The notes beneath the pieces were generated by a model. That model did not search any database. It was not told where the DNA came from and saw nothing but the letters and a program-made list of their open reading frames with translations. A DNA stretch of 64,000 bases from AC-32 sp963736055 (GTDB lineage Bacteria > Actinomycetota > Thermoleophilia > Gaiellales > Gaiellaceae): the NCBI GenBank assembly GCA_963736055.1, contig CAVTNM010000001.1, positions 186,001 through 250,000 on the forward strand. Direction: 5' to 3'. Shown here piece by piece: positions 1-8,238 of this stretch (the stretch's first letter is position 1; each line of letters starts with the position of its first letter). Both the position numbers and the translations under genes were made by a program.

Positions 1-465
1 GATCCGGCTCTGCACCGAGTTGTAGAGCGCCCCGGTCCAGTCTCGTCGTCCCTCGTGGGCCGCTAGGGCGGGGTAGAAGCCCCGGATCGACGAGCGGAGC
101 TCGATCCGGTCGCCATCGACCTGGGTGAAACTGAGCTCGCCGGTCGCCCGCCGGGCCAGCAGGCCGCCTCCGATCGGGAAGGTGCAGCGCACCTTGGCGG
201 GCCCGGCCTCGAGCGCGGGAGGCGCGAAGGAGAGCAGGACAGGCCCGCGGCCGAGCAGTCGCAGCTCGATGCTCCCTGCCCGTCGTCGGGCGCGCACCAG
301 CCCGTGAGTCGCGCGTTGAACTTCGACCCAGTAGCGCTCGCCGAGCGCCGAAGCACCGGCCGCGTCGAAGTCGACGGCAGCCGTTTCCAGCTGCACGCGC
401 TGCTCGGACTCGACTGCGCCGTCAAGCGTCTGCCGCTGCGAGGTCTCCCAACCCGTGAAGCTCAC
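1..465 (-). CDS. Hypothetical protein, 3' end cut off by the window edge
   Basis: An open minus-strand frame of 155 codons runs from a GTG at 465 off the left edge with no stop. The translation has good GC3 bias and reads as a folded protein (for example WVEVQRATHGLVRARRR, then FPIGGGLLARRATGELSF), so it looks real, but I do not recognise the family. The frame stays open upstream of 465, so the start is uncertain. It lies divergent to msrB with about 120 bp between them. No function is assigned. Confidence 0.6.
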   Translation of the reverse strand, partial: MSFTGWETSQRQTLDGAVESEQRVQLETAAVDFDAAGASALGERYWVEVQRATHGLVRARRRAGSIELRLLGRGPVLLSFAPPALEAGPAKVRCTFPIGGGLLARRATGELSFTQVDGDRIELRSSIRGFYPALAAHEGRRDWTGALYNSVQSRI

Positions 466-583
466 TGACAGATGTGTACCGCCTGCAGCGCCTCCAAGAG
501 CCCGAGGCGCATACTTCTTCGCGCCCGGCTCCGTAACGATCGGCGTCTTCGGCAGACTATTCGGCAGAGAAAAAAGGAGACTG

Positions 584-976
584 ATGCCGAAGATTCAGAA
601 GAGCGAGCCCGAATGGCGGGCGGAGCTGTCGCCCGAGCAGTACCGGGTCCTGCGTGAGAAGGGAACCGAGGCGCCGTTCAGCGGCGAGTACGACCACACA
701 TTCGAGCCGGGCAGCTATCGCTGCGCCGGTTGCGGAGCGGAGCTGTTCGTCTCGGACACGAAGTACGACTCCGGCTGTGGCTGGCCCGCGTTCTACGCGC
801 CGGCCGACTCGGAGGCCGTCCACGAGGAGACCGACACCACCCACGGCATGGTCCGCACCGAGGTCATGTGCGCGAGCTGCGGCGGGCATCTCGGTCACGT
901 CTTTCCCGACGGCCCCGCGCCGACCGGGCAGCGGTACTGCATCAACTCGGCTGCACTGAGACTGGAGGAGGAGTAG
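584..976 (+). CDS. msrB: Peptide-methionine (R)-S-oxide reductase MsrB
   Basis: This enzyme reduces the R-epimer of methionine sulfoxide in oxidised proteins. The 130-residue product has the family length. Two CxxC pairs that bind structural zinc are present (Cys47/Cys50 and Cys96/Cys99), the CGWP motif starts at residue 65, and the catalytic cysteine is in RYCINS (Cys119). The ATG at 584 is preceded by AAGGAG at 574-579, which is why it is preferred over an upstream in-frame start at 455. It is followed directly by msrA, whose GTG overlaps its stop by one base, so both epimers are repaired from one transcript. Confidence 0.96.
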   Translation: MPKIQKSEPEWRAELSPEQYRVLREKGTEAPFSGEYDHTFEPGSYRCAGCGAELFVSDTKYDSGCGWPAFYAPADSEAVHEETDTTHGMVRTEVMCASCGGHLGHVFPDGPAPTGQRYCINSAALRLEEE

Positions 977-1467
977 TGGAGAGGAAGGCAACGTTCGGGG
1001 CAGGTTGTTTCTGGAGTGTCGAGGCGGCATTCCGCCGGCTGGACGGCGTCACCGCGACGCAGGTCGGCTACGAGGGCGGGAACCTCGAGAACCCGACCTA
1101 CGAGGACGTCTGCTCGCACACGAGCGGACATGCCGAGGTCGTCGAGGTGACCTACGACCCCGAGCAGATCGCCTACGAGGACCTGCTCGGCGTGTTCTGG
1201 ACCAAGCACGACCCCACCCAGCTGAACCGGCAGGGGTGGGACGTGGGCGACCAGTACCGGTCGGTGGTGTTCTTCCACGACGAGGAGCAGCGCGCGGTCG
1301 CAGAGCGCTCGAAGGCGGAGCTCGAGGCGTCAGGGCGCTACCGGCGCCCGGTCGTCACCATGATCGAGCCGGCGCAGACGTTCTACGTCGCCGAGGACTA
1401 CCACCAGCGGTACCTCGAGAAGCAGGGCCGCTCCAGCTGCACGCCCGCGCTGGCCGGAACGGTCTAG
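976..1467 (+). CDS. msrA: Peptide-methionine (S)-S-oxide reductase MsrA
   Basis: This enzyme reduces the S-epimer of methionine sulfoxide. The GCFW catalytic motif places the nucleophile at Cys11, followed by family blocks such as VGYEGGNLENPTYEDVCS, TSGHAEVVEV and the C-terminal AEDYHQRYLEK. A further cysteine near the C-terminus (RSSCTPAL) is placed like the usual resolving cysteine. The GTG start at 976 overlaps the msrB stop, giving translational coupling. The length, 163 residues, is normal. Confidence 0.96.
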   Translation: MERKATFGAGCFWSVEAAFRRLDGVTATQVGYEGGNLENPTYEDVCSHTSGHAEVVEVTYDPEQIAYEDLLGVFWTKHDPTQLNRQGWDVGDQYRSVVFFHDEEQRAVAERSKAELEASGRYRRPVVTMIEPAQTFYVAEDYHQRYLEKQGRSSCTPALAGTV

Positions 1468-1481
1468 CGTCGAGGCCGCTC

Positions 1482-1506
1482 GCGGGGGAACCGATGGTTC
1501 CCCCGC
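1482..1506. terminator. Perfect hairpin between convergent msrA and tadG-like gene
   Basis: An 11-bp perfect stem (GCGGGGGAACC with its complement) with a 3-nt GAT loop starts 15 bp after the msrA stop and ends 25 bp before the stop of the convergent gene. There is no T-run, so it may act as a bidirectional stem-only terminator. Confidence 0.6.
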
Positions 1507-1530
1507 ATTGACCCCCTCCGCCGCAATGGG

Positions 1531-2718
1531 CTAGGAAGTCGCGTTGTCGATGAGCCCGGACGAGCCGCGCTGGATGTCGGCGGCCACGTGCGAGAAGATC
1601 GTGTTCAGCTGGCCGGGCGTCGGCTGGTTGTAGAAGGCGTCCGACGACGAGGCCATCTGCTGAAGCGCCTGGTATGCCGTGATCGAGGGCGACTCGAGCG
1701 GGCCCGACGAGGAGCCCGAGCGGCACTGGTTCGCACCGCCGTTGACGGCGTCCAGGTCGTAGCCGATCGAGTAGACGATCGTGCCCGCGGCCTTGACAGT
1801 CCCGGCGGAGGTGACGCCCTGGTGGCACGGGGTCTTCCTGTACGGCGAGTTCGTCGACAGGTAGCCCGGCCCGCGGTTCGCTGCGCCGTCGGAGAAGAAG
1901 ACGATCACCTTGCGCACGTTGGCGCGGCCGTGAGCGGCGAACTCCGCCTGCGCCTTCTCGATCGCGGTTGCGTATGACGTCTCGCCGTTTGCCTGCTGGC
2001 AGTTGATCGTCGAGACGAGGTTTGAGCTCGTGTTCAGCACGCCGTTCGTGCTGTAGTCGTGCGAGAGCGGCACGATCGTATACGCGGCCGAGGTCGAGTC
2101 GTAGTTCGCGGTTTGTGGCTGTGCACACTTGTTGCTGACACTCGTCGCCGGCGGCAAGACCGCGAGCCCGACCCAGTCCGCGGTCGGATTCAGATCGCCG
2201 AGGAAGGTCTTCATTCCGTTCCGTGCATTGGCGAGGTCCGGGCAGCCCGACTGGGTGTTGCCGTTGTGGTCCTGGCACATCGAGCCGGTCCGGTCGAGGA
2301 CCAGCATGATGTCGAGCGGTCTCGTCCCGCAGGGCGAGCAGGCGGTCGAGCGCACGTGGACCGTGAAGGAGTGGATCCCCAGGACCTTCGTGAAGAGCGT
2401 GGTCACGTGGGCGGTCTCGTCGACCACCACCGCGTTCACGGGCTCGCACCCCGGCACCGTGGCGAGGCACTTGGTCGTGACCGACTCGGTCACGTCTCCG
2501 AGACGGCTCTGGTAGTTCTTGGCCGTCTTGCCGCTCCCGTACTGCTTGGCCTGCGTCACGGTCAGGGACGGATCGGGAAGCTTCTGCGCGCCGGCGAGTG
2601 CGGCTGCGTCAGCCTGAGTCTGGAGTGAGCGCTGCGTGAAGTAGGCGTAGCCCACGTCGATCACGAAGCCGCTGATTGCGAGCAGGGGGATCAAGAGCAG
2701 GGCCACGAGCACCGCCAC
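1531..2718 (-). CDS. TadG-like protein with von Willebrand factor A domain
   Basis: The N-terminus is one hydrophobic helix followed by YFTQRSLQTQADAAALAGA, the hallmark of Flp-pilus TadE/TadG-type proteins, which anchor in the inner membrane with the rest outside. A VWA domain starts near residue 134. Its MIDAS motif reads DRTGS (Asp142), a DxTxS variant of DxSxS, and a DG-containing strand (VIVFFSDGAANRG) follows. Several cysteines suggest extracellular disulfides. The GTG at 2718 is the only standard start, yet the codons just before it read FERNSGQ, a typical prepilin-like lead-in, so the true N-terminus may be slightly longer. No other tad genes are nearby. Role: probably surface adhesion or pilus assembly (inferred). 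Confidence 0.8.
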   Translation of the reverse strand: MAVLVALLLIPLLAISGFVIDVGYAYFTQRSLQTQADAAALAGAQKLPDPSLTVTQAKQYGSGKTAKNYQSRLGDVTESVTTKCLATVPGCEPVNAVVVDETAHVTTLFTKVLGIHSFTVHVRSTACSPCGTRPLDIMLVLDRTGSMCQDHNGNTQSGCPDLANARNGMKTFLGDLNPTADWVGLAVLPPATSVSNKCAQPQTANYDSTSAAYTIVPLSHDYSTNGVLNTSSNLVSTINCQQANGETSYATAIEKAQAEFAAHGRANVRKVIVFFSDGAANRGPGYLSTNSPYRKTPCHQGVTSAGTVKAAGTIVYSIGYDLDAVNGGANQCRSGSSSGPLESPSITAYQALQQMASSSDAFYNQPTPGQLNTIFSHVAADIQRGSSGLIDNATS

Positions 2719-2883
2719 CTGACCACTGTTTCGCTCGAACGAGTCTTGCCCTACTGGTCACGCCTCTGCCCTCCTGAGTTTTGCCGGGCGTGCCGCTCCG
2801 CCATTCGTCCTTACCGAACGGTCGGCGGGTGGGCCGGTCCAGTCAAGCGCAAAGCGGGGGATATCCGTCCCTCGGACGAGGGT

Positions 2884-4062
2884 TTAGCCCTGCAAGAACA
2901 CGGCCAGCGTGGCCGTGAAGCCGTGCAGGAACGGCTTTCCCCCGACGGGGCCGATCTCTCCGGCGCAGAAGAAGCCGGCGAGCGCGTGCTCGGAGTTCAG
3001 TGCCTCGCCGACGGCGCGGGCGTCGTGATCCGGGTCGGGGAACATGTTCGTGCCCCGTCCGTTGCAGGTGAACAGAAGCGCTCCGGCCACCCGGTCGCCG
3101 TCGATCGCTCCCGAGAGGTTCTCGCGCAGGTCTTCGTCCGCCGAGCGGGCGTCGCGGACGTGGAACCGAAGCGTCTGGCCCACGCGCACCGGCTCGCCGA
3201 TGGCCAGGGCGCCGGTCTCCTCGTCCATCCCGAGCAGGCCTCGCATCAGGTAGTCGCCGCGCCGGTACTCGGAGCGGTTCTCGTCGATCACGAGCCCGGC
3301 GAGGACGCCGCCGCTCGCGGCCAGCTGCTGCTGCTCGTCGGTGAGCGTTCCGAGGTCGGTCTTGAGGCGCTCGAGCGCAGGCTCGCCGGCGAGCTCGAAG
3401 ACGACGTTGCCCTCGGCGCTCGTGATCACCGCGTCCCGGCCGATCGGCGCGCAGCCCTGCGAGACGACGGTCCGGACGGGCACGCCTCGCAGCACCGCGC
3501 CCACCGCTCCTTCGGTGAGAATCTCTCCGTCGAGAAAGAGAGCCTGGGTGTCCGGCTCGCCCGAGCCGGCCGCGAGCCCGCCGACGAGCGGCGCTGCGTC
3601 CTCTTCCTTGTTCAGCTTCGAGAGGAAGCCGGAAGCCGGGAAGGTGAACGGGTCGACGAAGAACGTGACCAGGTCGGCGCCGTCCAGGATCGGAAAGCCG
3701 CTCACGGCGACCCCGTCGTCGGTGTTGAGAGCGACGCTGTGGAAGGTCTCGATCTCGGCTTCGGGGAGCGAGGCCGCCCAGACCGAGGCGCCCGGGCCCG
3801 TCTCGAGCTCCGTGTCGCGCCCGAGCACACCTTGCGCGACGCAGCCGAGCAGGTGCCTCGGCGAGAGCTCGCGCTCGACGGCCGCGAGAGCCTCGTCCGC
3901 CTGCCAGCGGTGCTCGGGCGACAGGAACAGGAAAGCGAGGTCGATCGCCGCGGTGTCGAGGCCCTGGCGCGCCTCGCGCGCGGCTTCGCCCGCCGCCTCG
4001 GCCGCCTGGGTGGAGGCGGACAGCCCCGCCCCGACCCGCCGCGTGAGCGTCTCGGGCCTCAT
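2884..4062 (-). CDS. FIST N-domain / FIST C-domain sensor protein
   Basis: The 392-residue product matches the FIST architecture, a small-ligand sensory module often tied to signal transduction. The C-terminal signature is clear: FTCNGRGTNMFPDPDHDA followed by GFFCAGEIGPVGGKPFLHG. An internal block reads GCAPIGRDAVITSAEGNVV, also typical of FIST proteins. It carries no kinase or cyclase output domain, so it is a stand-alone FIST protein. The ATG at 4062 starts MRPETLTRRVG. The ligand is not deducible. Confidence 0.88.
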   Translation of the reverse strand: MRPETLTRRVGAGLSASTQAAEAAGEAAREARQGLDTAAIDLAFLFLSPEHRWQADEALAAVERELSPRHLLGCVAQGVLGRDTELETGPGASVWAASLPEAEIETFHSVALNTDDGVAVSGFPILDGADLVTFFVDPFTFPASGFLSKLNKEEDAAPLVGGLAAGSGEPDTQALFLDGEILTEGAVGAVLRGVPVRTVVSQGCAPIGRDAVITSAEGNVVFELAGEPALERLKTDLGTLTDEQQQLAASGGVLAGLVIDENRSEYRRGDYLMRGLLGMDEETGALAIGEPVRVGQTLRFHVRDARSADEDLRENLSGAIDGDRVAGALLFTCNGRGTNMFPDPDHDARAVGEALNSEHALAGFFCAGEIGPVGGKPFLHGFTATLAVFLQG

Positions 4063-4221
4063 GGACGGAGTGTACGCACGGCGTGTCGGTGTCCAGCTCG
4101 TGCGTGCGGTCGTCCTGCCACCATTGCGGCCGGCTGCCGTTTTTTGCCGCGGCTCTCGCTCCGGCCGGCGTCGGTGACGGCCTTCCAGCGGCCCGCAGTC
4201 TGAAACGGCCAGAATGGGGAC

Positions 4222-4581
4222 GTGCGCCTGTCCGCGATCGAGCGACGGATCCACGAGCTCGCGCTCTCGTTTCCCGAGGCCTACGAGGATCGGCCGTGGG
4301 GCGACTTCCCGGTCTACAAGGTCGGCGCGAACAAGGTCTTCGGCTGGGCCCAGGTCGAGGACGGCGCCGTGCACATGACGGTCAAGCTGACCGCGGAGGA
4401 GCGCGAGATCGCGCATCTGCTCCCGTACGTGCGCAGGGCCAGCTACGTCGGCCGCTACGGCTGGGTGACGGCCGCGGTATCGGATGAGGAGTCGCTCGAG
4501 GCCGCGCTCGAGTGGCTCCGCGAGAGCTACTGGCTCAAGTGCCCGGAGGAACTGAAGGCAGCAGTCGAGGGCGAGGACTAG
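4222..4581 (+). CDS. MmcQ/YjbR family protein
   Basis: This 119-residue protein belongs to the MmcQ/YjbR (DUF419) family, small CyaY-like folds often described as DNA-binding although the biochemical role is unclear. Visible hallmarks are FPEAYEDRPWGDFPVYKVG near the N-terminus and the C-terminal LEWLRESYWLKCPEEL helix. The start is a GTG at 4222. The stop is followed immediately by a repeat element with a perfect 35-bp palindrome. Confidence 0.85.
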   Translation: MRLSAIERRIHELALSFPEAYEDRPWGDFPVYKVGANKVFGWAQVEDGAVHMTVKLTAEEREIAHLLPYVRRASYVGRYGWVTAAVSDEESLEAALEWLRESYWLKCPEELKAAVEGED

Positions 4582-4730
4582 GGACCTGTCCCGGGGTCTG
4601 ACCCCGGGACAGGTCCTCCGACCCGTTTCTTTGCAGCGGTTCAGCGTGCTCTAGTTCGACGCGAGCAGGCCTTTCGGTCGAAAAACCGGCCCGTCCGGAC
4701 ACGACCGGGGGTCTGACCCCGGGTCGTGTC
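4582..4730. repeat. Two-palindrome interspersed repeat, copy 1
   Basis: The unit starts directly after the stop of the YjbR-like gene. A perfect 35-bp palindrome (17-nt arms, single T centre) occupies 4582-4616. A second near-perfect 33-bp palindrome with the same core GGGGTCTGACCCC occupies 4698-4730. The spacer holds TCTTTGCA at 4628 and GTTCAGCGTGCT at 4639. The unit recurs at 10663-10805 with the same order and nearly the same spacing. The architecture resembles REP/BIME elements mobilised by Y1 (RAYT) transposases, but no transposase is in the window, so that link is inference. Confidence 0.8.
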
Positions 4731-4745
4731 GCGACGAGCCGTGGC

Positions 4746-4868
4746 CTAGTCGGCTTCCGGGTCGTCCTGGGGGTCCGACTCGCCGCTCTCCGGGTCCGGT
4801 GCCGGCGAGTCGTCGAGCTCGTCGTTGCGGTCGTCCTCGCGAGGCTGCGAAGTATCCTGCTCCTCCAT
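4746..4868 (-). CDS. Possible small acidic protein, divergent to thrS (doubtful)
   Basis: A 40-codon minus-strand frame starting MEEQDTSQPREDD is extremely acidic and has the GC-rich third positions of real genes here. A weak AGGA lies upstream of its ATG. That ATG (4868-4866) interlocks with the proposed thrS start at 4867, which is unusual. It may be a chance frame in skewed sequence; I keep it as a low-confidence candidate because the 125 bp between the repeat element and thrS otherwise holds no recognisable feature. Confidence 0.25.
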   Translation of the reverse strand: MEEQDTSQPREDDRNDELDDSPAPDPESGESDPQDDPEAD

Positions 4869-6753
4869 GAAAGTCGTCCTGCCCGACTCTTCGGAACTCG
4901 AACTTCCCGACGGCGCAACGGGGCTCGACGCCGCTGCCGCGATCGGCCCGAAACTGGCCGAGCAAGCCGTGCTCGTGCGCTCCAACGGCTCCGTCCAGGA
5001 CCTGCGCGCGCCGCTCGAAGACGGTCAGCAGATCCAGATCCTGACCACCCGCGACACGTCCGATCCGGACGCGCTCTACGTGCTCCGGCACTCGACCGCG
5101 CACCTGCTCGCGGAGGCCGTCAGGCACCTCTACCCAGGCACGAAGATCGCAATCGGGCCGCCGATCGACAACGGCTTCTACTACGACTTCGAGTTCCCGG
5201 AGCCGATCAACGACGAGGCGCTCGAGCGGATCGAGGAGGAGATCCGCAAGGAGCTCGCCGAGGGCCGCTCGTGGAACCGCGACGAGGTGAGCGCCGAGGA
5301 GGCGAAGCGCTATTTCGCCGAGCAGGGCGAGGACTACAAGGTCGAGCTCGTCGACACGGCGGACGGTCCGATCACCCTCTACACGCAGGGCGAGTTCACC
5401 GATCTCTGCCGCGGGCCGCATCTGCAGGACTCGAAGCCGATCAAGGCGGTCAAGCTGACCGGCCTCGCCGGCGCGTACTGGCGCGGCGACGAGCACAACC
5501 GGCAGCTGACACGCATCTACGGCACTGCCTTCTACTCGCAGGCCGACCTCGACGCGTACCTCGAACGGCTCGAGGAGGCCAAGCGCCGCGATCACCGCAA
5601 GCTCGGCCCGCAGCTCGACCTCTTCCACCTCTCCGACCACGCGCCGGGGATGCCGTTCTGGCACCCGAAGGGAATGGTGATCTGGAACGCGCTCGAAGAC
5701 CTCAGGCGGCGCGAGAACCTGAAGCGCGGCTACGTCGAGGTGAAGACCCCGCTGCTCTACGACGAGGAGACCTACGAGACCTCGGGCCACCTCCAGAACT
5801 ACGAGGAGAACATCTTCTGGGTGCAGGGGCACGGGGAGGGCGAGAAGCGGCTCGCGCTGAAGCCGATGAACTGCCCCGGGCACATGCTGCTCTTCGGCTC
5901 GGACCTGCGCTCCTACCGCGACCTGCCGTTTCGCTACGCGGAGTCCTCGACGCTGCACCGCGACGAGCGCACCGGGACGCTCCTCGGTCTCCTGCGCGTT
6001 CGCCACATCACCCAGGACGACGCGCACATCTTCTGCTCGTCGGAGCAGATCGAGGACGAGGTTTTCGCCTGCCTCGACTACGCGTCGTTCCTGTACGACC
6101 TCTTCGGCATGGAGGCCCGTTTCGAGCTCTCGACGCGCCCGGATAAGAAGCTCGGCACCGACGAGGAGTGGGACTTCACCGAGGCTGCGCTCAGGGCCGC
6201 CCTCGACCGCCGCGGGATCGACTACGTCGTGAACGAGGGCGACGGGGCCTTCTACGGCCCAAAGATCGACCTGCACATGACCGACGTGCTCGACCGCTCC
6301 TGGCAGATGGGGACGATCCAGCTCGACTCACAGATGCCGCAGCGCTTCGGGCTCACCTACATGGGCGCCGACAACGTCGAGCACACGCCGTACGTGATCC
6401 ACCGCGCGCTGCTCGGGTCGCTGGAGCGGTTCATCGGGATCCTGATCGAGCACTACGGCGGAGCGTTCCCGTTCTGGCTCGCGCCGGTACAGATCAGGAT
6501 CATCCCGGTCGGCGAGGACCATCGGGCCGCGGCGCACGAGCTCGCGCAGAGGCTCGAGGGCCAGCGCGTCGAGGTCGACGAGCGGGACGAGACGGTCGGC
6601 AAGCGGATCCGCGATGGCGAGGTCGAGAAGATCCCGGTCGTCGTCGTCTACGGCGACAAGGAGTCGGACGAGGCGCTCGCCGTGCGCGAGCACGGTGGTG
6701 AACAGTCCACGAGGAGTCTCGAGGACCTGCGCGCATACCTTGCTACGCTGTGA
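4867..6753 (+). CDS. thrS: Threonine--tRNA ligase
   Basis: A class II aminoacyl-tRNA synthetase that charges tRNA-Thr. Its 628 residues cover the full set of domains: an N-terminal TGS domain (MKVVLPDSSELELPDGATG onward), the HxxxH editing domain (HSTAHLLAEAVRHLYPG), the catalytic core and a C-terminal anticodon-binding domain. Zinc-ligand context is visible at KPMNCPGHMLLFG, and class II motif 2 at RYAESSTLHRDE. The ATG at 4867 gives the expected N-terminus, though no clear Shine-Dalgarno precedes it. It lies upstream of infC-rpmI-rplT, an arrangement also common in other bacteria. Confidence 0.97.
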   Translation: MKVVLPDSSELELPDGATGLDAAAAIGPKLAEQAVLVRSNGSVQDLRAPLEDGQQIQILTTRDTSDPDALYVLRHSTAHLLAEAVRHLYPGTKIAIGPPIDNGFYYDFEFPEPINDEALERIEEEIRKELAEGRSWNRDEVSAEEAKRYFAEQGEDYKVELVDTADGPITLYTQGEFTDLCRGPHLQDSKPIKAVKLTGLAGAYWRGDEHNRQLTRIYGTAFYSQADLDAYLERLEEAKRRDHRKLGPQLDLFHLSDHAPGMPFWHPKGMVIWNALEDLRRRENLKRGYVEVKTPLLYDEETYETSGHLQNYEENIFWVQGHGEGEKRLALKPMNCPGHMLLFGSDLRSYRDLPFRYAESSTLHRDERTGTLLGLLRVRHITQDDAHIFCSSEQIEDEVFACLDYASFLYDLFGMEARFELSTRPDKKLGTDEEWDFTEAALRAALDRRGIDYVVNEGDGAFYGPKIDLHMTDVLDRSWQMGTIQLDSQMPQRFGLTYMGADNVEHTPYVIHRALLGSLERFIGILIEHYGGAFPFWLAPVQIRIIPVGEDHRAAAHELAQRLEGQRVEVDERDETVGKRIRDGEVEKIPVVVVYGDKESDEALAVREHGGEQSTRSLEDLRAYLATL

Positions 6754-6840
6754 CCCTGGCAAGCAGGGTCGAAGCCCTCACCTCCCGAGCCGTGCGCTTC
6801 TGCGGAGGTTCAACCGAGTCGGTGGACGAGGAGTTTTCGG

Positions 6841-6867
6841 GCCGCTGCTTGCAGCGGCTTTGTTGTT
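6841..6867 (+). terminator. Intrinsic terminator or attenuator upstream of infC
   Basis: An 8-bp perfect GC-rich stem (GCCGCTGC with its complement, loop TT) is followed by TTTGTTGTT. It lies 87 bp after the thrS stop and about 35 bp before the infC start. It could simply end thrS transcripts, or act as a leader attenuator for the infC-rpmI-rplT operon, which is autoregulated through its leader in several bacteria. Only the hairpin itself is seen directly. Confidence 0.6.
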
Positions 6868-6902
6868 CGACAAGGAGGAAATGAGAACTTGGTGAAGGGC
6901 CT

Positions 6903-7586
6903 TTGAGACCACGACGGACGATCGAGCCGGACCGGGCGCCGGTACCGCAAGCCCGGATCAACGAGATGATCCGGGCCCCGAAAGTGAGGCTCGTCGACGA
7001 GGACGGCTCGCAGATCGGGGTCAAGGACACGAACGAAGCGCGCGAGTACGCCTGGGGGAAGAACCTCGACCTGGTGGAAGTCGCAGCGCAGGCAGATCCG
7101 CCCGTCGCGCGGGTGATGGATTACGGGAAGTACCGCTACGAGCAGGAGCAGAAGGCCAAGCTCGCCCGCAAGCACCAGGTCTCGGTCAACGTCAAGGAGA
7201 TCAAGTTCAGGCCCAAGATCGGGATCCACGACTACAACACCAAGAAGGGACACGTCGAGCGCTTCCTCAACCAGCGCGCCAAGGTCAAGGTGACGATCAT
7301 GTTCCGCGGCCGGGAGCAGAGCCACCCGGAACGCGGGCGCGACCTGTTGATGCGGCTGGCCGAGGACGTTAAGGAGATCGGGCAGGTAGAGTCTCCGCCG
7401 CTGCTCGACGGCCGGAACATGGTGATGGTCCTGGGGCCGACGAAGAACGCAGGAGTTACTCGAGAAGACGATGCCAAAGCAGAAGACACACAGCGCAGCC
7501 AAGAAACGGTTCAAGGTGACCGGGACGGGCAAGCTCCTTCGCCGGAAGGCGCCCAAGAGCCACTACCTCGAGAAGAAGTCGGCTAA
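6903..7586 (+). CDS. infC: Translation initiation factor IF-3
   Basis: IF-3 binds the 30S subunit and proofreads start-codon selection. The N-domain begins at ARINEMIRAPKVRLVDEDG, and the linker and C-domain follow (VKEIKFRPKIGIHDY, then GRNMVMVLGPTKN). Family members usually end just after that last motif; here the frame runs about 36 codons further, through rpmI in another frame. The best in-frame start is TTG at 6903 without a well-placed ribosome-binding site. A strong AAGGAGG at 6872-6878 sits 2 nt before an ATG (6881) that opens a 4-codon frame; a single extra A there would join that ATG to infC, so the start is uncertain. Confidence 0.92.
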   Translation: MRPRRTIEPDRAPVPQARINEMIRAPKVRLVDEDGSQIGVKDTNEAREYAWGKNLDLVEVAAQADPPVARVMDYGKYRYEQEQKAKLARKHQVSVNVKEIKFRPKIGIHDYNTKKGHVERFLNQRAKVKVTIMFRGREQSHPERGRDLLMRLAEDVKEIGQVESPPLLDGRNMVMVLGPTKNAGVTREDDAKAEDTQRSQETVQGDRDGQAPSPEGAQEPLPREEVG

Positions 7587-7665
7587 GCGCAAGCGCGGGT
7601 TCCGGCAGGACCAGCCGGTCAGCCCGGCCGACGTCCCCGAAGTCAAGCGGCTTCTAGGGAAGTAG
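7471..7665 (+). CDS. rpmI: Large ribosomal subunit protein bL35
   Basis: The 64-residue product is basic and has the bL35 consensus: MPKQKTHSAAKKRFKVTGTG at the start, then KSHYLEKKSAKRKRG. The ATG lies inside the 3' end of infC, giving a 116-bp out-of-frame overlap. A GGAG lies about 20 nt upstream, so initiation may depend on translation of infC. It is followed by rplT after 5 bp. Confidence 0.96.
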   Translation: MPKQKTHSAAKKRFKVTGTGKLLRRKAPKSHYLEKKSAKRKRGFRQDQPVSPADVPEVKRLLGK

Positions 7666-7670
7666 GGCAG

Positions 7671-8033
7671 ATGCCGCGAGTCAAGAGATCCGTTCACGCC
7701 CGCAAGAAGCGCCGCAAGGTGCTGCAGCAGGCCCGTGGCTACTGGGGCCTGAAGCACTCGAGCTACCGGCGCGCCAAGGAGCAGGTCGAGCACTCGCTCA
7801 CCTACGCGTACCGCGACCGCAAGAACAAGAAGCGCACGTTCCGGCGGCTCTGGATCATGCGGATCAACGCGGCCGCGCGCCGTGAGGGGTTGTCCTACAA
7901 CCAGTTCGTCGCCGGGCTGCGGAAGGCCGAGATTCCGCTCGACCGCAAGGTGCTCGCCGACCTGGCCGTAAGCGACCCAGCCGCCTTCGCCAAGATCGCC
8001 GAGCAGGCGAAGGCCGCACTCGACAAGTCCTGA
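7671..8033 (+). CDS. rplT: Large ribosomal subunit protein bL20
   Basis: bL20 is an early 50S assembly protein and, in other bacteria, the autorepressor of the infC operon. The 120-residue product shows the family signature MPRVKRSVHARKKRRKVL, ARGYWGLKHSSYRRAKEQV and RRLWIMRINAAAR. It starts 5 bp after rpmI and is followed immediately by a hairpin, so the operon is thrS / infC-rpmI-rplT. Confidence 0.97.
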   Translation: MPRVKRSVHARKKRRKVLQQARGYWGLKHSSYRRAKEQVEHSLTYAYRDRKNKKRTFRRLWIMRINAAARREGLSYNQFVAGLRKAEIPLDRKVLADLAVSDPAAFAKIAEQAKAALDKS

Positions 8034-8051
8034 GACGCCGCTTGCGGCGTC
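8034..8051 (+). terminator. Hairpin directly after rplT
   Basis: A perfect 8-bp stem (GACGCCGC with its complement, loop TT) begins at the first base after the rplT stop. A second weaker GC-rich stem (around 8061-8080) follows. There is no T-run, as is common in high-GC actinobacteria. Confidence 0.55.
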
Positions 8052-8238
8052 GGCTTCAGGCCGGGCGGGCTTTGCCCGTCGGGCCGTCTGCAATGACCGG
8101 TCGATCCGTCGTCCTTGAGGCCGAACGCTGACGGAACAAGCGCAGGCTGAGGTCTTCCGCCGGCAGGCGGAGCATTTCGAGGCGCTCGGCTCTCCGGTCT
8201 ACGCGCGGCTCGCGCGTCGCTGCGCCACCGAGCCGCTG

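Noticed and set aside
63..425. Ser/Arg-rich minus-strand frame near the left edge
   Set aside because: It is a shadow of the open frame running from 465 to the edge, which has far better codon use.
4825..4866. Upstream extension of thrS to 4825
   Set aside because: The added residues (MRSSSRGCEVSCSS) do not fit the TGS-domain N-terminus; ATG 4867 does.
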